Origin: Adiantum capillus-veneris
Taxonomy: Eukaryota > Streptophyta > Polypodiopsida > Polypodiales > Pteridaceae
DNA length: 64,000 nucleotides
Assembly: GCA_014529385.2 (NCBI GenBank)
Contig: CM043963.1
Span: forward strand, 69,706,912-69,770,911
Direction of reading: 5' to 3'
The notes under the pieces are model-generated. The model made no database searches. It worked only from the letters and a program-made list of their open reading frames with translations, and was not told where the DNA came from. How positions within the stretch are numbered: the stretch's first letter is position 1; every line of letters starts with the position of its first letter. Shown here piece by piece: positions 32,440 through 43,714 of the stretch. The translations under genes and the position numbers were made by a program.

Positions 32440-35193
32440 GAGGCTCCATGTCCAAAGCTATGTGGACAAAGAGGACTTCTTTATCTCTCCTCTCAAGCAT
32501 GAGGATGTAATCCTAGGGGCACCATGATTTGATCGCATGGCTGCCATAGTAAAATTCCTTGAAAGGAGAATCTCCTTTAATTTTAGGGAAAAAGATATGT
32601 ACGTAGATGCCAAGCAAATGGGTAACACCATACCCATTGTACATACACAAGCTTTCAATAAGTCAATAAAGAGCTCTATTTCCGTGTACATGTTTTTTGT
32701 TAGAGACTCTCAAAATGAACCTAATGTTTTAGCAAAAGAAAGTATACACAACCAAAAGAAATTAGAGTTATCCAATTTTATCAAGGGATTTCAAGATGTC
32801 TTTATTGACGACATCCCTTGTGAGCTACCTCCTAAACGAGGTAATGATGACCATACAATTGAACTTCTTCCAAGAAGTTCACCGCCTAACAAACCTCCTT
32901 ATAGAGTTTCTCAAGCTCAACAAGAGGAGATTATGCGGCAAGTTCATGAGTTATTTGAGAAGGGCATGGTTAGGCCTAGCTCATCTCCATATTTTTCTCC
33001 TGTGCTATTAGTGCAGAAGAAAGATGGCACATATCGCATGTGTGTCGACTATTGAGCACTAAATAGAATCACTATCAAGCATAGGTTTCCCATTCCACGG
33101 GTAGAAGACCTATTTGATGAGCTACAAGGGTCCACCTACTTCAATAGGATTGACCTAAATATCATCAAATAAGGATAGTTGATCAAGACATTGTAAAGAC
33201 CACATTTCGCACTATGTTTGGTCTTTACAAATACATTGTCATGCCTTTTGGCTTGACCAATGCCCGAGCCACATTCAACCGCTTGGTGGAGAAGCTCTTC
33301 AGGCTTGCCCGAACCTTTACTGATTATTGAAGTGTTCTTTGATGATATCATCATCTACTCTAATTCATTAGACGAACACAAGCAACACCTCCAGGTAATA
33401 TTTCAGTATTTAGGTCACATTATCTCAGTATTTAGGTCACATTATCTCTCAAGATGGCATCCAAATGGATCCATCAATTAGAGGTAATAAAAGGATGGCC
33501 TAAACCAAGGAATCTTCATGAACTAAGAAGCTTTATAGGTATGTGTGTATACTATAGACGCTTCATAGAAAATTTCTCACTAATAGCAGGACCATTACAT
33601 GACCTAACAAAGAAAAATGTTAGGCATACATGGTTTGCTAAGGAGAAAAATGCTTTAAAAAGCTTAAAGAAAAGCTTATCTCTCAACCTGTGCTTACACT
33701 ACCGGATCTCTCAAAGCCATTTGAGGTCCAATGTGATGCTTGTGGTGATTGCCTTGGAGCTATTTTTCTCCAAGAAGGGCACGCCATAGGCTATGAAAGT
33801 CGAAGGCTCGACCCTGTTGAACAAGCTCTAGGCATATATGAAAAGGAACTCCTCGTAGTTCTACATGCCTTAGACTCATGGAAGCACTATTTATTGGGGA
33901 CTTCATTTTGCAAATGGATCACCAAAGTCTGAAGTACTTCATGACGTAGACCAAGCTCTCCGACAAACAAATGAGGTGAGAAAATTTCCTTTTGCAATTT
34001 CATTTTCATATTGCTCACATTGCAGGCAAGCATAATCAAGTAGCCAATGCACTCTCAAGACGTCCAAGAGTGAATGCGGTTTCCATAGCAACTCGCAATG
34101 ATCTATCTTCTATGATAGATGAGTATGCTATTGATCCTGATTTTAGAGATGTGATTTCAGCCCTTGCACTAGGAAAGAAAGAGTAACCATTTACTTTACA
34201 AGATGGTTATCTTCACTATGGCAATAGAGTATGAGTTACTACCTCACTACGTGAGAAAGTAATGTATGAATCTCATGCTCCTCCTTATGCGGGACATAGA
34301 AGGATTCAGTCTACCCTAAAAGGGATTGAAACATATTTCTATTGGCCTACCATGAAAGCAAACATACAAGAGTATGCCAAAAGACAAAGTTTGATAGAGG
34401 GAAGCAACTTGGATTTCTTTTCAACCTTTGCCAATCCCTAGTTCACCATCGGAGAGCATATCCATGGATTTTATCTTTGGATTCCCTAAGTCTATTCATG
34501 GGAATATGGAAATATGGACGATATTAGTAGACAGGTTCATTAAAAAAGCTCATTTTATACCTGTCAAAAAGACTATCAAAGCCCATCAAATGGCAACCCT
34601 CTTCATTTCACAAATCTTCAAGTAGCATGGCTTGCCAATGTCCATAGTGTCGGATAGAGATCCTAGAATGACCAGTAATGTTTGGAAGGGTCTCTTTGAG
34701 AATTTAGGAACAAGGCTAAACTTCTCTTCAGCCTATCACCCACAAACAGATGGCCAAAGTGAAATAGCTATCCTAACAATTCTCAATCTACTAAAAGCCT
34801 ATGTAACGGAAGTAGATAAAAGATCCAAATGGGAGAAATACTTACCCTTAGTGGAGTATGCCTACAATAACACTGTACATACTTCAACGGGAAAAGCACC
34901 TTTTCAGGTAATTGAGGGAAGATCAAAAAGTCCCCTGCTACTTAAGGTACACGGGAAGATGTTCGCTGCAGATGAGTATAGCCGAGACCTACAAGAATCT
35001 TTCCAAAGATTAAGGATGCTATCTCTATCTCACAGCAAAGGCAAAAGGCTGCTGACAAGCACAGAAGAGCCCAAGCCTTTAAAGAAAATAATTGGGTCTT
35101 ATTAAAATTTCCCAAGGCTCGATTAAGGCACACAACAGGCAAGAATCCTACGGGACACCAAAAGTACTATGCTAAGCTAGCAAAAAGGTACTA
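32440..35193 (+). pseudogene. B1 reverse transcriptase, RNase H and integrase
   Basis: End of the protease-RT linker (32537-33055) through RVSQAQQEEIMRQVHELFEKG and KKDGTYRMCVDY, then TGA at 33053 where W is expected. RT palm follows with stops; catalytic VFFDDIIIYSNS at about 33339. A deletion of about 80 bp and a 22-bp tandem duplication (33404-33447) break RT. RNase H region 33454-33932 (GMCVYYRRFIENFSLIAGPL, QCDACGDCLGAIFLQEGHAI, IAHIAGKHNQVANALSRRP at about 34010). Integrase 34260-35110: YAGHRRIQSTLKGIETYFYW, SMDFIFGFPKS, SDRDPRMTSN, YHPQTDGQSEI (D, D, E present) but split by frameshifts. Cut off at 35193 by element C. Confidence 0.82.
33404..33447 (+). repeat. 22-bp tandem duplication in B1 RT
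   Basis: CAGTATTTAGGTCACATTATCT occurs twice in tandem (33404-33425 and 33426-33447). B2 has it once (about 56840-56865, minus). The duplication shifts the RT frame. Confidence 0.95.
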
Positions 35194-36710
35194 TGTGATG
35201 GCAGAAAAAAGAGCAGTGCAATCGGGTGGCCTCTGTACTCGTGCACACTCCACAAACCACGCCTCATGCAAACAAGCAAAGAACAAAACAAAGGGGGCAC
35301 CACCCTAAATTAAGAGGTTTAGGGACCTCACACATAGTGCACATAGGCAAGTGAGACTTCTGGCATTATGATGGCATCAAAACATATGGCAAAACACATA
35401 GAAACGAAGCTTAGGGACCTTATGTAGCATATATATACACAAGACATCAGCTTAACAATACAACGGCATCTGATCATACATAACAAGGATATAGAGAAGC
35501 AAGCCAAGGATGGCATAATCCCTTGTCAAAAACAATCAACCCAGCAAGTAGGTATGATCCTACTAGCAACACATCAATACCTTAGAGAATGATGGCGAGG
35601 ATGGTGGCCATGGAGCATGAGAGAAGACTCCTTATTTAGGTTTTAGGGCTAGTAATGTAGCATACTAGAGGGAGAGAGCGAGAGGGAGAGAGAGTAGAGC
35701 TCCCTCCATAGCTCCTCGTTGTGAGCAATGTCGTCATAGCTTCATTGCTTGGTGAAGTGGGTGAAGTGTTGGTTTTGAGTGAGAGAAGGCCTCCTTATAT
35801 AGGTTTCTGAGAGGGTTTAGGATTAGGGATAAACATGCTTAAATCCGCTGATTGGGGTTACTTTTTGCTTAGGGTGGTCAACAGATTGAGGTCACCTGAT
35901 ATGTCACCATCAAGATATTCTCTAGAGTGATGTGAGAGGGGAGGGTAAATGCTGATTTTTCTGATTGTGACACATGGGGATAAGGCCTTGACCAGCATTT
36001 AAGAGCAGGTAAGGTGGCTATTGAAACTGGAGGTTCTGCACATGTCAGGGGGGGACCTGCTGGGTCCTCCTGAATATCAAATTCTCAAAAAATCCTCAAC
36101 CATGGCTTCTTTTGACATGTGTTCTTTGAAAAAATCAGCATGTCTCTTTTCAACTCAAAAGTCTTTATCCCTGTTGACTCACCTTTACCATAAGATTTTC
36201 CCCTTTTCTCCTCCTGTAACTGCATTGTTGATGCCCAATCACTGCTTCTAGTAACAGTGAACTGTTACCTATCAAATACTTATGGTGCAGTAAAAAATAT
36301 TTACCATGGGTAAAAAAAGTTACTGTAGGTAAAAAGTGATTTGTATTTACCATGTAGGTGAAAAATATTTACTGTAGGTAAAAAATATTTACTGTGGTAA
36401 AAAAATATTTACTGTCGGTAAAAAAGTGAAAACGGAGTATGCTGTGCTGTGAGTCCACGCGAACATCCTCGTGTAAATTTCACTAGAAATTCACACCTAG
36501 AATGGGCTATTCTGTAAGATATAGGTTGTAGGCATGCATAAGAGCTCGTTCCCACGTATCTTCTGTCCATGGCACTTTTTACTCTTTGGTGCTTGTGAAG
36601 TAGATTTTTCTTCTCTTTCGAGATCCCTTGGACTAGAGTATCCTCATCTCCCCAACAACTAATTGTGCCTTTATTGCATCTTCAGAAGGGGTCCTAAAAA
36701 CCATGCATCA
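35194..36710 (-). repeat. 3' LTR of element C
   Basis: About 1517 bp on the plus strand from TGTGATGGCAG to CCATGCATCA. The left border is set by the break in B1 homology (AAAAAGGTACTA), the right border by the adjoining polypurine tract. Inside lies a run of 'tatttaccrtgggtaaaaaa'-type repeats (about 36290-36425: five or more imperfect copies of GTAAAAAATATTTACTG). Confidence 0.75.
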
Positions 36711-36729
36711 TATAGCCCTCCCCCTTAAG
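36711..36729 (-). other. Polypurine tract of element C
   Basis: The minus strand reads CTTAAGGGGGAGGGCTATA immediately before LTR start TGATGCATGG. Same layout as in element A. Confidence 0.75.
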
Positions 36730-37019
36730 CTAGAGGTATTTGATGCCTCTAGCTGTAGGTTCTCTTGAATACTTACCCACCTGGTACCAGTTGAATTTGC
36801 CATGTTACTGCTTTCTTGGCTGATGCACCCTGTTTAGTCCTTTCTGATGAATAATTGTATCTATCCATGACTAACAACTGGTCTCCTAGACCCTTGAAAG
36901 TTATACCCCATCCATTGTCAATATCCGCTTTCACTGGTAGCATTCTCTTTTTTTCTTTTTTTCTTCTCTTTTTTTTCCTTTTTTTTTTTTTTGAAATGAC
37001 TATGTACATGATTGTTACC

Positions 37020-38294
37020 TTAGTTGGAGCTCGAATATGATGAGCTCTCCTCTGAACCATCCTTAGCATTGATTTCACCAACATATGGCTGTGAAAGACG
37101 ACATTGGTGGGCCTTTAATCGCCAACCATTTACCGGGGTCTGATGTACCTTACCATCTAGGTCACCTAGTTGGTAACTACCATTTGAGAACCTCTGTATC
37201 ACTACAAAAGGGCCTTCCCACTTAAGCAAGAACTTACCATCCTTCCTGCGATCAAAGCGATTGTCGTATCTGAGCACTAAAGAACCTTCCTTGATACCTT
37301 TCTTGACAAGGTTGCGATTGAACTTCTTTCGTTTCTTCTCTGCCTGGGCTGCATAGTACTTCACTGCTGACTCTCGATCTAGCCCTAACCTCTCCAAATC
37401 GATGATTCTTTCTTCCACTTGCTTCTCTTGACTATCCTCTTGATGTGCTTTTAGAACTCGGAGGCTCGCTAGCTCCACTTCTATAGGCAATAGTGCCTCT
37501 TGCCCGTAAACCAAGTGAAAAGGTGTATACCCCAAGGATGTTTTAAAGGATGTTCTGTAGGCCCAAAGTGCTGCATCTAGGTGTTTGTCCCATGCCTTAG
37601 GATGTAAATGCACTTGCTTAGTGATGATTTTACATATAAGACCATTTACCTTTTCCACAAGACCATTGCACTGAGGGTAGTATGGTGTAGAGTGCCTGCG
37701 CTTGATTTTTAACTTGCTCATCAATTGCCCGACTAAATCAGCTCGAAATCCCGGTCCCCTATCCGAGAGAATCTCCAAAGGTGTGCCAAAACGGCAACAA
37801 AGGCATTCAAAAATGAAATCACTCACGTCCTTGGCTGTGATGCGCTTTGTGGGACGAGCTTCTGCCCATCTGGTCATGTACTCCACCCCCATAATGATGT
37901 ATTCCTTCCCTGATTGAGTGCAAGGTAGTGGCCCTATTGCATCTATCCCCCATCTTTCAAATGGCCCATAGGTTTTGATTGGATGCTGATTTTCATGGGT
38001 AAGACGCCTTGGTCCAGCTTTTTGGCAAACCTCACATGTGCGGCACCAATGTAGTACATCTCGATGGAGGCTTGGCCACGTGAACCCTGCTTGTAAAATC
38101 TTTCTGCTAGTAATCTCTTGTGCAAAGTGGCCACCACACACACCTTCATGACAACTAAACAAAATATCCTTTATCTCTTGGGATGCAGGAACTCTCCTTA
38201 AGACAGCATCTTTCCCTCTACAATACAAGTCCTCATTCACTAAGCTATAGCTGGTAGCCTTTTTTGCCAACCACCTACGTTCACTTTTACTCAT
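37020..38294 (-). CDS. Element C integrase (intact 424-codon frame)
   Basis: ATG at 38294-38292. Zinc region CHEGVCGGHFAQEI and CRTCEVCQKAG (H-H-C-C). Catalytic core with Asp in WGIDAIGPLPC, Asp in SDRGPGFRADL and Glu in GLVEKVNGLIC. GYTPFHLVYGQEALLPIE is the usual gypsy block after the core. C-terminal domain GIKEGSLVLRYDNRFDR, FLLKWEGPFVVIQRF. Ser-rich end, then stop at 37020. No chromodomain. The longest uninterrupted retroelement domain in the window; it would insert cDNA, but the element lacks gag and protease. Confidence 0.9.
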   Translation of the reverse strand: MSKSERRWLAKKATSYSLVNEDLYCRGKDAVLRRVPASQEIKDILFSCHEGVCGGHFAQEITSRKILQAGFTWPSLHRDVLHWCRTCEVCQKAGPRRLTHENQHPIKTYGPFERWGIDAIGPLPCTQSGKEYIIMGVEYMTRWAEARPTKRITAKDVSDFIFECLCCRFGTPLEILSDRGPGFRADLVGQLMSKLKIKRRHSTPYYPQCNGLVEKVNGLICKIITKQVHLHPKAWDKHLDAALWAYRTSFKTSLGYTPFHLVYGQEALLPIEVELASLRVLKAHQEDSQEKQVEERIIDLERLGLDRESAVKYYAAQAEKKRKKFNRNLVKKGIKEGSLVLRYDNRFDRRKDGKFLLKWEGPFVVIQRFSNGSYQLGDLDGKVHQTPVNGWRLKAHQCRLSQPYVGEINAKDGSEESSSYSSSN

Positions 38295-38324
38295 ACTAGA
38301 GGGTGCTTCACAATGATCAAGAAA

Positions 38325-39083
38325 CTAAAGTAAGTCATGCAGCTCCTCCTTTCCCTGGTATAAAGGACTTTTCACAAGGATAGCACCTACTATGAGAGTT
38401 TGTAGTTCTTCACCTGCTAAGGCATCTACTTCTCGATTTTGATCTCTAGGTACAAAGTGCACTCGAACTTCTTTAAAACGGTTCAACAAGGCCTTTGCTT
38501 CCCTAATCTTAACAGACAATTTGTCATTTTTACAGGCCCATACACCAACCATTTGCTTAACAATCAACATGGAGTCACCAAAAACATTTAGCTTTGTGAT
38601 GCTCTGAGAAAGACAACATTGCAACCCTAAAACAAGGGCATGGTTCTCTGCCTCATTGTTAGAATGAACCTCTTTTAGATGAAACCCTTTTGCAAAGATC
38701 TTCTACTTCTCTGGACCTAATATTACTATGCCTGCTGATGCCTTGTCTTTGGTCCTCTTGTAAGCCCCATCAAAATACAGACTGTGTGCTCCCAGTAGAA
38801 CTTCAGGCTCCAGGATAGGCGGTACCTTACTAGGTGCCTCTTTCTTGGCCTTCTCATAACACCTTTGTGTGAGGACATCTGCCAAACAAGCACGGGTGGA
38901 ATCCTCTACTTGTAGTGTGTAGTCGAACTCTTGAAGCTGCACCACCCACTTTGCTATTCTTTGAGACAATTCCATGTGTTGTAGGGCATATGGAAAAACC
39001 TCCTCAGTTGTGATCACCACAAATTGTCTCGGAAGTAAGTAAGCCCGAAACTTCTCCACTGCAAACTTAAGAGCTAGCACCAA
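38325..39083 (-). pseudogene. Element C RNase H and archaeal-type RNase H
   Basis: Minus strand. VLALKFAVEKFRAYLLPRQF and QRIAKWVVQLQEFDYTLQVE are the end of the RNase H/connection; SLYFDGAYKRTKDKASAGIV starts the second RNase H. TAG at 38703-38705 interrupts after ILGPEK, and the frame then goes on with SNNEAENHALVLGLQ, NVFGDSMLIVKQMVG, REVDALAGEEL, giving the full D-E-D-D set of an aRH. The upstream TAA at 39084-39086 replaces the Q of SATEQLVLAL (CAA to TAA). Confidence 0.82.
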
Positions 39084-40392
39084 TTACTCAGTTGCGCTGA
39101 AACCCTTTTCAGCAGCTGTCATCACTCTACTAGAGAAGTAGACTGGTCTCATGAGAGATGTCTTTGGGTCTTTTTGCATCAAGACAGCTCCTAGAGCTTC
39201 TGGACCTACACTAGGATTTACATAGAATAATTCACCCCATGTGGGTTGTAGGACGACAGGCAATGAGCTCAAAATGGTTTTAACTTCTCTAAAGCACCTT
39301 TCACCCTCCTCACTCCATGTCAATGTAGTGTGTTTAGTGAGCTGCTGCAAAGGATAGATTGCCTGATAAAGGAGATGTATGAATCGTCCCATGTAGCGAA
39401 CCTTTTGAATAAAGGAGACCAGTTGCTTCACGTTTGAAGGAGTAGGTAAAGCTAACAATGTCTTTACCTTTTCAGGGTCAGCCTGAATACCATCTTGAGA
39501 CACAACATGGCCTAGTAGAGTGACCTTGCTTTCACCTATGTGGCACTTGTCTTTATTCAATTGCCCACCCAATTGGGCCAGACGGGTGAAACCTTCATCA
39601 ACCTTGGACAGATGTACTTCCCTAGAGATGTAAATGCAAAAATCATCAATGAAGACTCGTATGGACTTACCAAAGTAAGGTTGAAACACCAAGTTCATAA
39701 ACCTCTGGAAAGTAGCTGGGGCATTAGTTAAACCAAAAGGCATAACTCTATAAGCAAAACACCCCCAAGGTGTTATGAAGGTAGTCTTTCTTTGGTCTTC
39801 ATCTGCAATTCTGATTTGGAAGTAGCCTGAGTACCCCATCACACACTGTGTACCTTTCATGACCAGCCACTTCATTTAGTATTTCATCTTGAAAAGGCAA
39901 AGGACAATGGTCCCTTTTTGTGGCTGCGTTTAGAGGCTTGTAATCCACACATACCCTCCACTTCCCATTTTTCTTTGGTGCTACCACAACTGGAGACACC
40001 CACTCAGAATCTTCCACTGGGTAGATAAATCCTTTCTTGAGTAATCTTTTTACTTCTTTTAAGAGTACATCTTGTTGCACTAGCCCTAATCTCCTTAGCC
40101 TTTGCACCACTGGTTTGGCACCTTCCTTTAATTGGATATGGTGTTGGGTTACCGTCACTCCTTTAATGTGCTCGTAATCAGTTATAAAGAGGCCAGCATG
40201 CTTCTTTAGTACCTGCAAATAGGGTTCTCTCTCTTCTTCTAGTAGGTCCTTAGCTAGCATCTCCTCTAAGCCTGTGGCTTCTTCCTTGTTTAGAGAGTCT
40301 TGACCACCTTCTCCTTCTGGGTTTCGCAGTATTATACCCATGACATCCAAAGAGCTAGCATCCTCCTCAGATGACTCATCCTCAGAAGATGC
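39084..40392 (-). pseudogene. Element C reverse transcriptase and upstream linker
   Basis: Minus strand. Acidic linker SSEDESSEEDASSLDVMGI, fingers VEDSEWVSPVVVAPKKNGK, then WRVCVDYKPLNAATKRDHC. One extra G in a G run near 39838 (GATGGGGTAC) shifts the frame at YSGYFQI. RT palm continues in the next frame (39875-39084): [65 protein letters not shown]. Apart from this single shift RT is uninterrupted and keeps W where A has a stop. Confidence 0.87.
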
Positions 40393-40414
40393 TAGATGGA
40401 TGCAAGGAATACAA

Positions 40415-41718
40415 TTAACACTAGAATGGTAACCTAACAGGACATAAAAGTGTCCTTTCAGGGTTTTGGGAAAAAATTCCAAAACCATAGTAGATCCACT
40501 CATTTTGAAAAATCCTTTCATGAGCTTATAGTTCAATAAGTACTACATATGGAAAAAATGAGAAACTTGTAATTTTTCTCATCCCTTGGTCACTACAAGC
40601 CTCAAAAGTTGATGGACCAGTGCATTTTGCCCAAAACAACAATTTCTTACGGTTGATTGCATATAAATAAGAGTGGGGATTTTTGTAGGACCTGAGATAA
40701 AAGGCCCCGTTAACTTCAATGGGTTGTTGACCAAAACATACGGTTGCTTTTACCTCACTAATTTTTTTTGGAAAAAAAAATAGGTACAAAAAAGTTGCAT
40801 TTTTGCCATTCTACGGACCTATCATCAAAGTTTCTATAGTCACGCTCAATACAGATACTATATACATGTTTTCTTAGTTCCCTTTGGGCCTTTGGATTCA
40901 AAAGGAGCCATGGAGCATGTCAAAAGGATAATGGATCTCTTACAATTGGAACCTTGAGGGCAATGATAAAGTGCTAAATACAGCAAACATGAAAAAACTG
41001 TGTTTGGCATTATGACCTCTAGAAGCCGATAGAAACTACTCAATATCTAGCCAAGTTTGTAGTCTATGATTAGATATGGTTACTACCTACAAAATACACA
41101 GAATTGGCCTAAGAAACTAGCTACTCTAAAATGTATCGTATTCTTCAGCAATCAAAAAACTCAACCATCATCATATACTATGCTATATAGCATATTAGGT
41201 CCCTCAAAAGTCAAGGAAGATTAGCTTTATGTTATACATTACACTTACACAATAAAAATTGAATTTGGATATCAAGAAAGCCACCAAAAAAATCATAAAA
41301 GTGCTAATTTTGGCCAAAAAACAGGATTATGCAATTCTTGTAAATTGGTCATAACTTTCAATTTTAACAGTTAGCTCTCCCTACAAGCATCAAAACATGT
41401 TGAGAACTATGAAGGCCTAACCTCTAGCCATCTAAACCTCACAAACATGAAGTTTAGAGTTGTATAGTTGCCAAAAATTGAAAAAAAGCCAAAAACAGGA
41501 CCCGTTTTTTCACACAGTTTAGGTTCAAAAATGTTGTGCAAGAGTAAGGTTAATGGTGAGATTGATACTCCAAAAAAAATGCTAAGTTTTTTTCAGCTCA
41601 TAAGGCAACTTTGTGGATATATAGCACCTAAAAATTCATTTTCATACTCTTTAAATAATTCAAGCAAAATGGTCACTTAACAGGACATAAAAGTGTCCTG
41701 TTACCATTCTAGTGTTAA
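40415..41718. mobile_element. piggyBac-like non-autonomous element, copy 2
   Basis: 1296-bp element (40419-41714) between two TTAA tetranucleotides, ends CACTAGAATGGTAAC and GTTACCATTCTAGTG with subterminal AGGACA/TGTCCT hairpins. Inserted in the 3' tail of B1; B2 has the unoccupied sequence CATACAATTAAAGGATAACC at 54956-54972 (minus) with a single TTAA. No transposase frame; the 40526-40789 and 40858-41043 open frames recur in copy 1 but have no recognisable domain. Confidence 0.92.
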
Positions 41719-42118
41719 AGGATAACCTAAACCTTGTCAATGCTTACAATGTTTCCCTAGAGTAAGCAAATGTACAAATGTTTAAAATGAAAAACGTTTT
41801 TGTCTTATAAGACTCTCTTTTTCTTTATTGTGCACAAAAATGAAGTAGTATGCATGCTTAGATCAAGTTTGCGCAGATGACGTCTCCCAAACACCAAGTA
41901 GAGCTTGTCATTCTACTATGGAAGATTGATAGGACTAATGTGCAGACATGGTTGTGGCAGCTTAGGCTCTCAAGCGCCAAATGGACTAGTCATCCATTTT
42001 GGAACAATGTCGTAGGGTAACAAAGGGATCCTCTACCCGCTAGAAAAAAGACTATTGAATATGCTTTATCTTCTCTACCCCATAGTCGAAGACAACTATG
42101 ATTTCAAGAGAGAGGTAA
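41719..42118 (+). other. B1 3' untranslated tail and polypurine tract
   Basis: Matches 54561-54961 on the minus strand in B2. It ends with ATTTCAAGAGAGAGGTAA (PPT, about 42101-42118) directly before the 3' LTR. Conserved in both copies, and an ORF of about 70 codons spans it in B2 (54880-54659), function unknown. Confidence 0.75.
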
Positions 42119-43709
42119 TGTCATAAAAACTAATATCTAATTCTCCTAAATGATTTTCTCATGTTAAACTGATCATTTATATGGGGAAATGTCACGGGAG
42201 AAAAAGCTAGAATACTGGCTAAGCTGGCAGACCAGCCACAGTAGGGACCCAAAGGAGGGAAAATAGGGATCAAAAAGGGGGGCATCTGCAAAAGAGCAAT
42301 GTGCAACAATGGGTGTAAAAGACCCTAAGGTTCAGCCCATTAAGACTTCCAAACTGCTAAGCTTCCCAAAATTCAAAGGTTGTGTCCAAAGGTCAAACAT
42401 AAGGGAAATTGGATGCTTTGTGTGTGTCCCAAAAGTCTTCATGCATCACTACATAGGAGGGGGCGAGCCCTAGTTGTAGGAGATGAGAGATAAACTCACA
42501 CACACACACACACAAGCTCCCTTTACACAAAGGGAATGAGGGACACATGTCAGCTCCCTAGCCTAGATGCCCACAAGGTGTACTCAAATCCTTTGGATGA
42601 CCTTGGAGGTGGACCAATGAGAATTAGGCTAGAGTAAATCTAGTTTAATCAATTGAAAAACACTTAATAAAAGAACCAATAAGAATTAAGCTCTCTAGAA
42701 GACTATTGGACAATCTCTTAAGGGGTCCAATGAGCATTTAACAGCCCAATGGCTTGCCTGATTCCTATTGGCCAGGAGGCAAAGGGGTCCAATGAGAGTG
42801 TAGTTGCATTTATTAATTACCTAAAGCTCTCACAAAAGGCGAAAGGGGGACACATGTCAGAAGGCTATCACTTATGCTGCTTAATTTGTATGGTTGAGGC
42901 TAGGGAGGTCCAATAGGATGTGAGCATGAGAAAATAGCAAGAGGGGTTGACCAAGAGAGAGAGGGAGCTGATTTTTCAAAGGTATTATTCACTTACACAC
43001 TCACACAATCAATGTGTGAAGCAAGAAGATTCTCTCTCTCCTTATCAAGATTTAATGGAAAGATTACCACCTACTCCAAGCTTGTGAGAAGGGAGGCCTA
43101 CACCAGAAACTCTTGGCTTTGTGATGCAAATCCAACCAAGAGCCAATCTTCAATGCATGCTTATCTCCTCTACCATGCTAATTACTAAGCTAAGATATGC
43201 TAATGAGAGTGATTATGTGAGGGGATGTATATCTTTCTCGTAAGAATACTCCTTCTTCCTCTCAATCTACTCTCATACCCCACTAGCTCTCACCATCTTC
43301 GAAGGTGTGTGAGGTCTTGGGTCTGAGACCGCGAGGGAATTGATGTTGTGTTTGATAAGTGTTTTGCTTAGTGCATGAAGTTTCCATCTTCATTGCACTA
43401 GCTAATATTGAAGGAACACAAAGAATTGTATTGTAAAATGTCTCTCTTGATGGGAGAGACCATAATACAAAGCCTTTTGGAGGGGGGACCTGCTCCATGC
43501 AAATCCGTTCCTCAACTATTTTCAATTGCTTAATCTCTCTCTCTCTTTTGAAGTATTGTTCATGCTATCTAACTATGTGTTATACGTTTTCTTGCTCTCT
43601 CCACCCAAGCACTCTTGTTATTCTCATTAGGAATCTATTCTAATGAAATGCTCACTATGTTCATGCTATTTTCTGCTACACACAAGTTACTAGGCCATTA
43701 AATGTTACA
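42119..43709 (+). repeat. 3' LTR of B1
   Basis: 1591 bp, TGTCATAAAAACTAAT...AATGTTACA; same family and orientation as 28675-30273, with many scattered substitutions and small indels indicating an old insertion. Confidence 0.92.
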
Positions 43710-43714
43710 CTTTG

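Larger units (their letters stand above)
35194..40392 (-). mobile_element. Element C: 5'-truncated Tat-like gypsy nested in B1
   Basis: Minus strand. 3' LTR 35194-36710, PPT, integrase, aRH, RNase H, RT and the acidic linker before RT; protease, gag, leader and 5' LTR are missing. At 40392/40393 C sequence meets B1 sequence directly (ATGCTAGATGG). Compared with B2, B1 also lacks about 250 bp here (equivalent of about 54992-55238), so a deletion removed the front of C together with part of B1. Related to A in domain order and LTR style but clearly a different family. Confidence 0.85.
28675..43709 (+). mobile_element. Element B1: Ty3/gypsy LTR retrotransposon with nested insertions
   Basis: 5' LTR 28675-30273, PBS 30275-30287, gag, pol to 35193; then nested element C; then the B1 3' tail 40393-42118 (with piggyBac-like copy 2); 3' LTR 42119-43709. 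Five-base flanks cttcg (28670-28674) and ctttg (43710-43714) differ by one C/T change and are the target duplication. Without insertions it would be about 8.5 kb. A second copy, B2, is at 53184-59738. Confidence 0.9.

Noticed and set aside
36945-36995. Poly(T)-rich tract as LINE or SINE tail
   Set aside because: It lies between the C integrase end and the C polypurine tract with no retroposon body beside it. A simple homopolymer-rich expansion is more likely.
40526-41043. Minus-strand frames within the TTAA element as a transposase
   Set aside because: Under 90 codons, AT-rich, not conserved as frames in copy 1 beyond base similarity, and no DDD/DDE motif.
42119-43709. Solo LTR of family B
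   Set aside because: The flanking 5 bp match those of the 28675 LTR rather than each other, and B internal tail plus PPT lie immediately before it, so it is the 3' LTR of B1.
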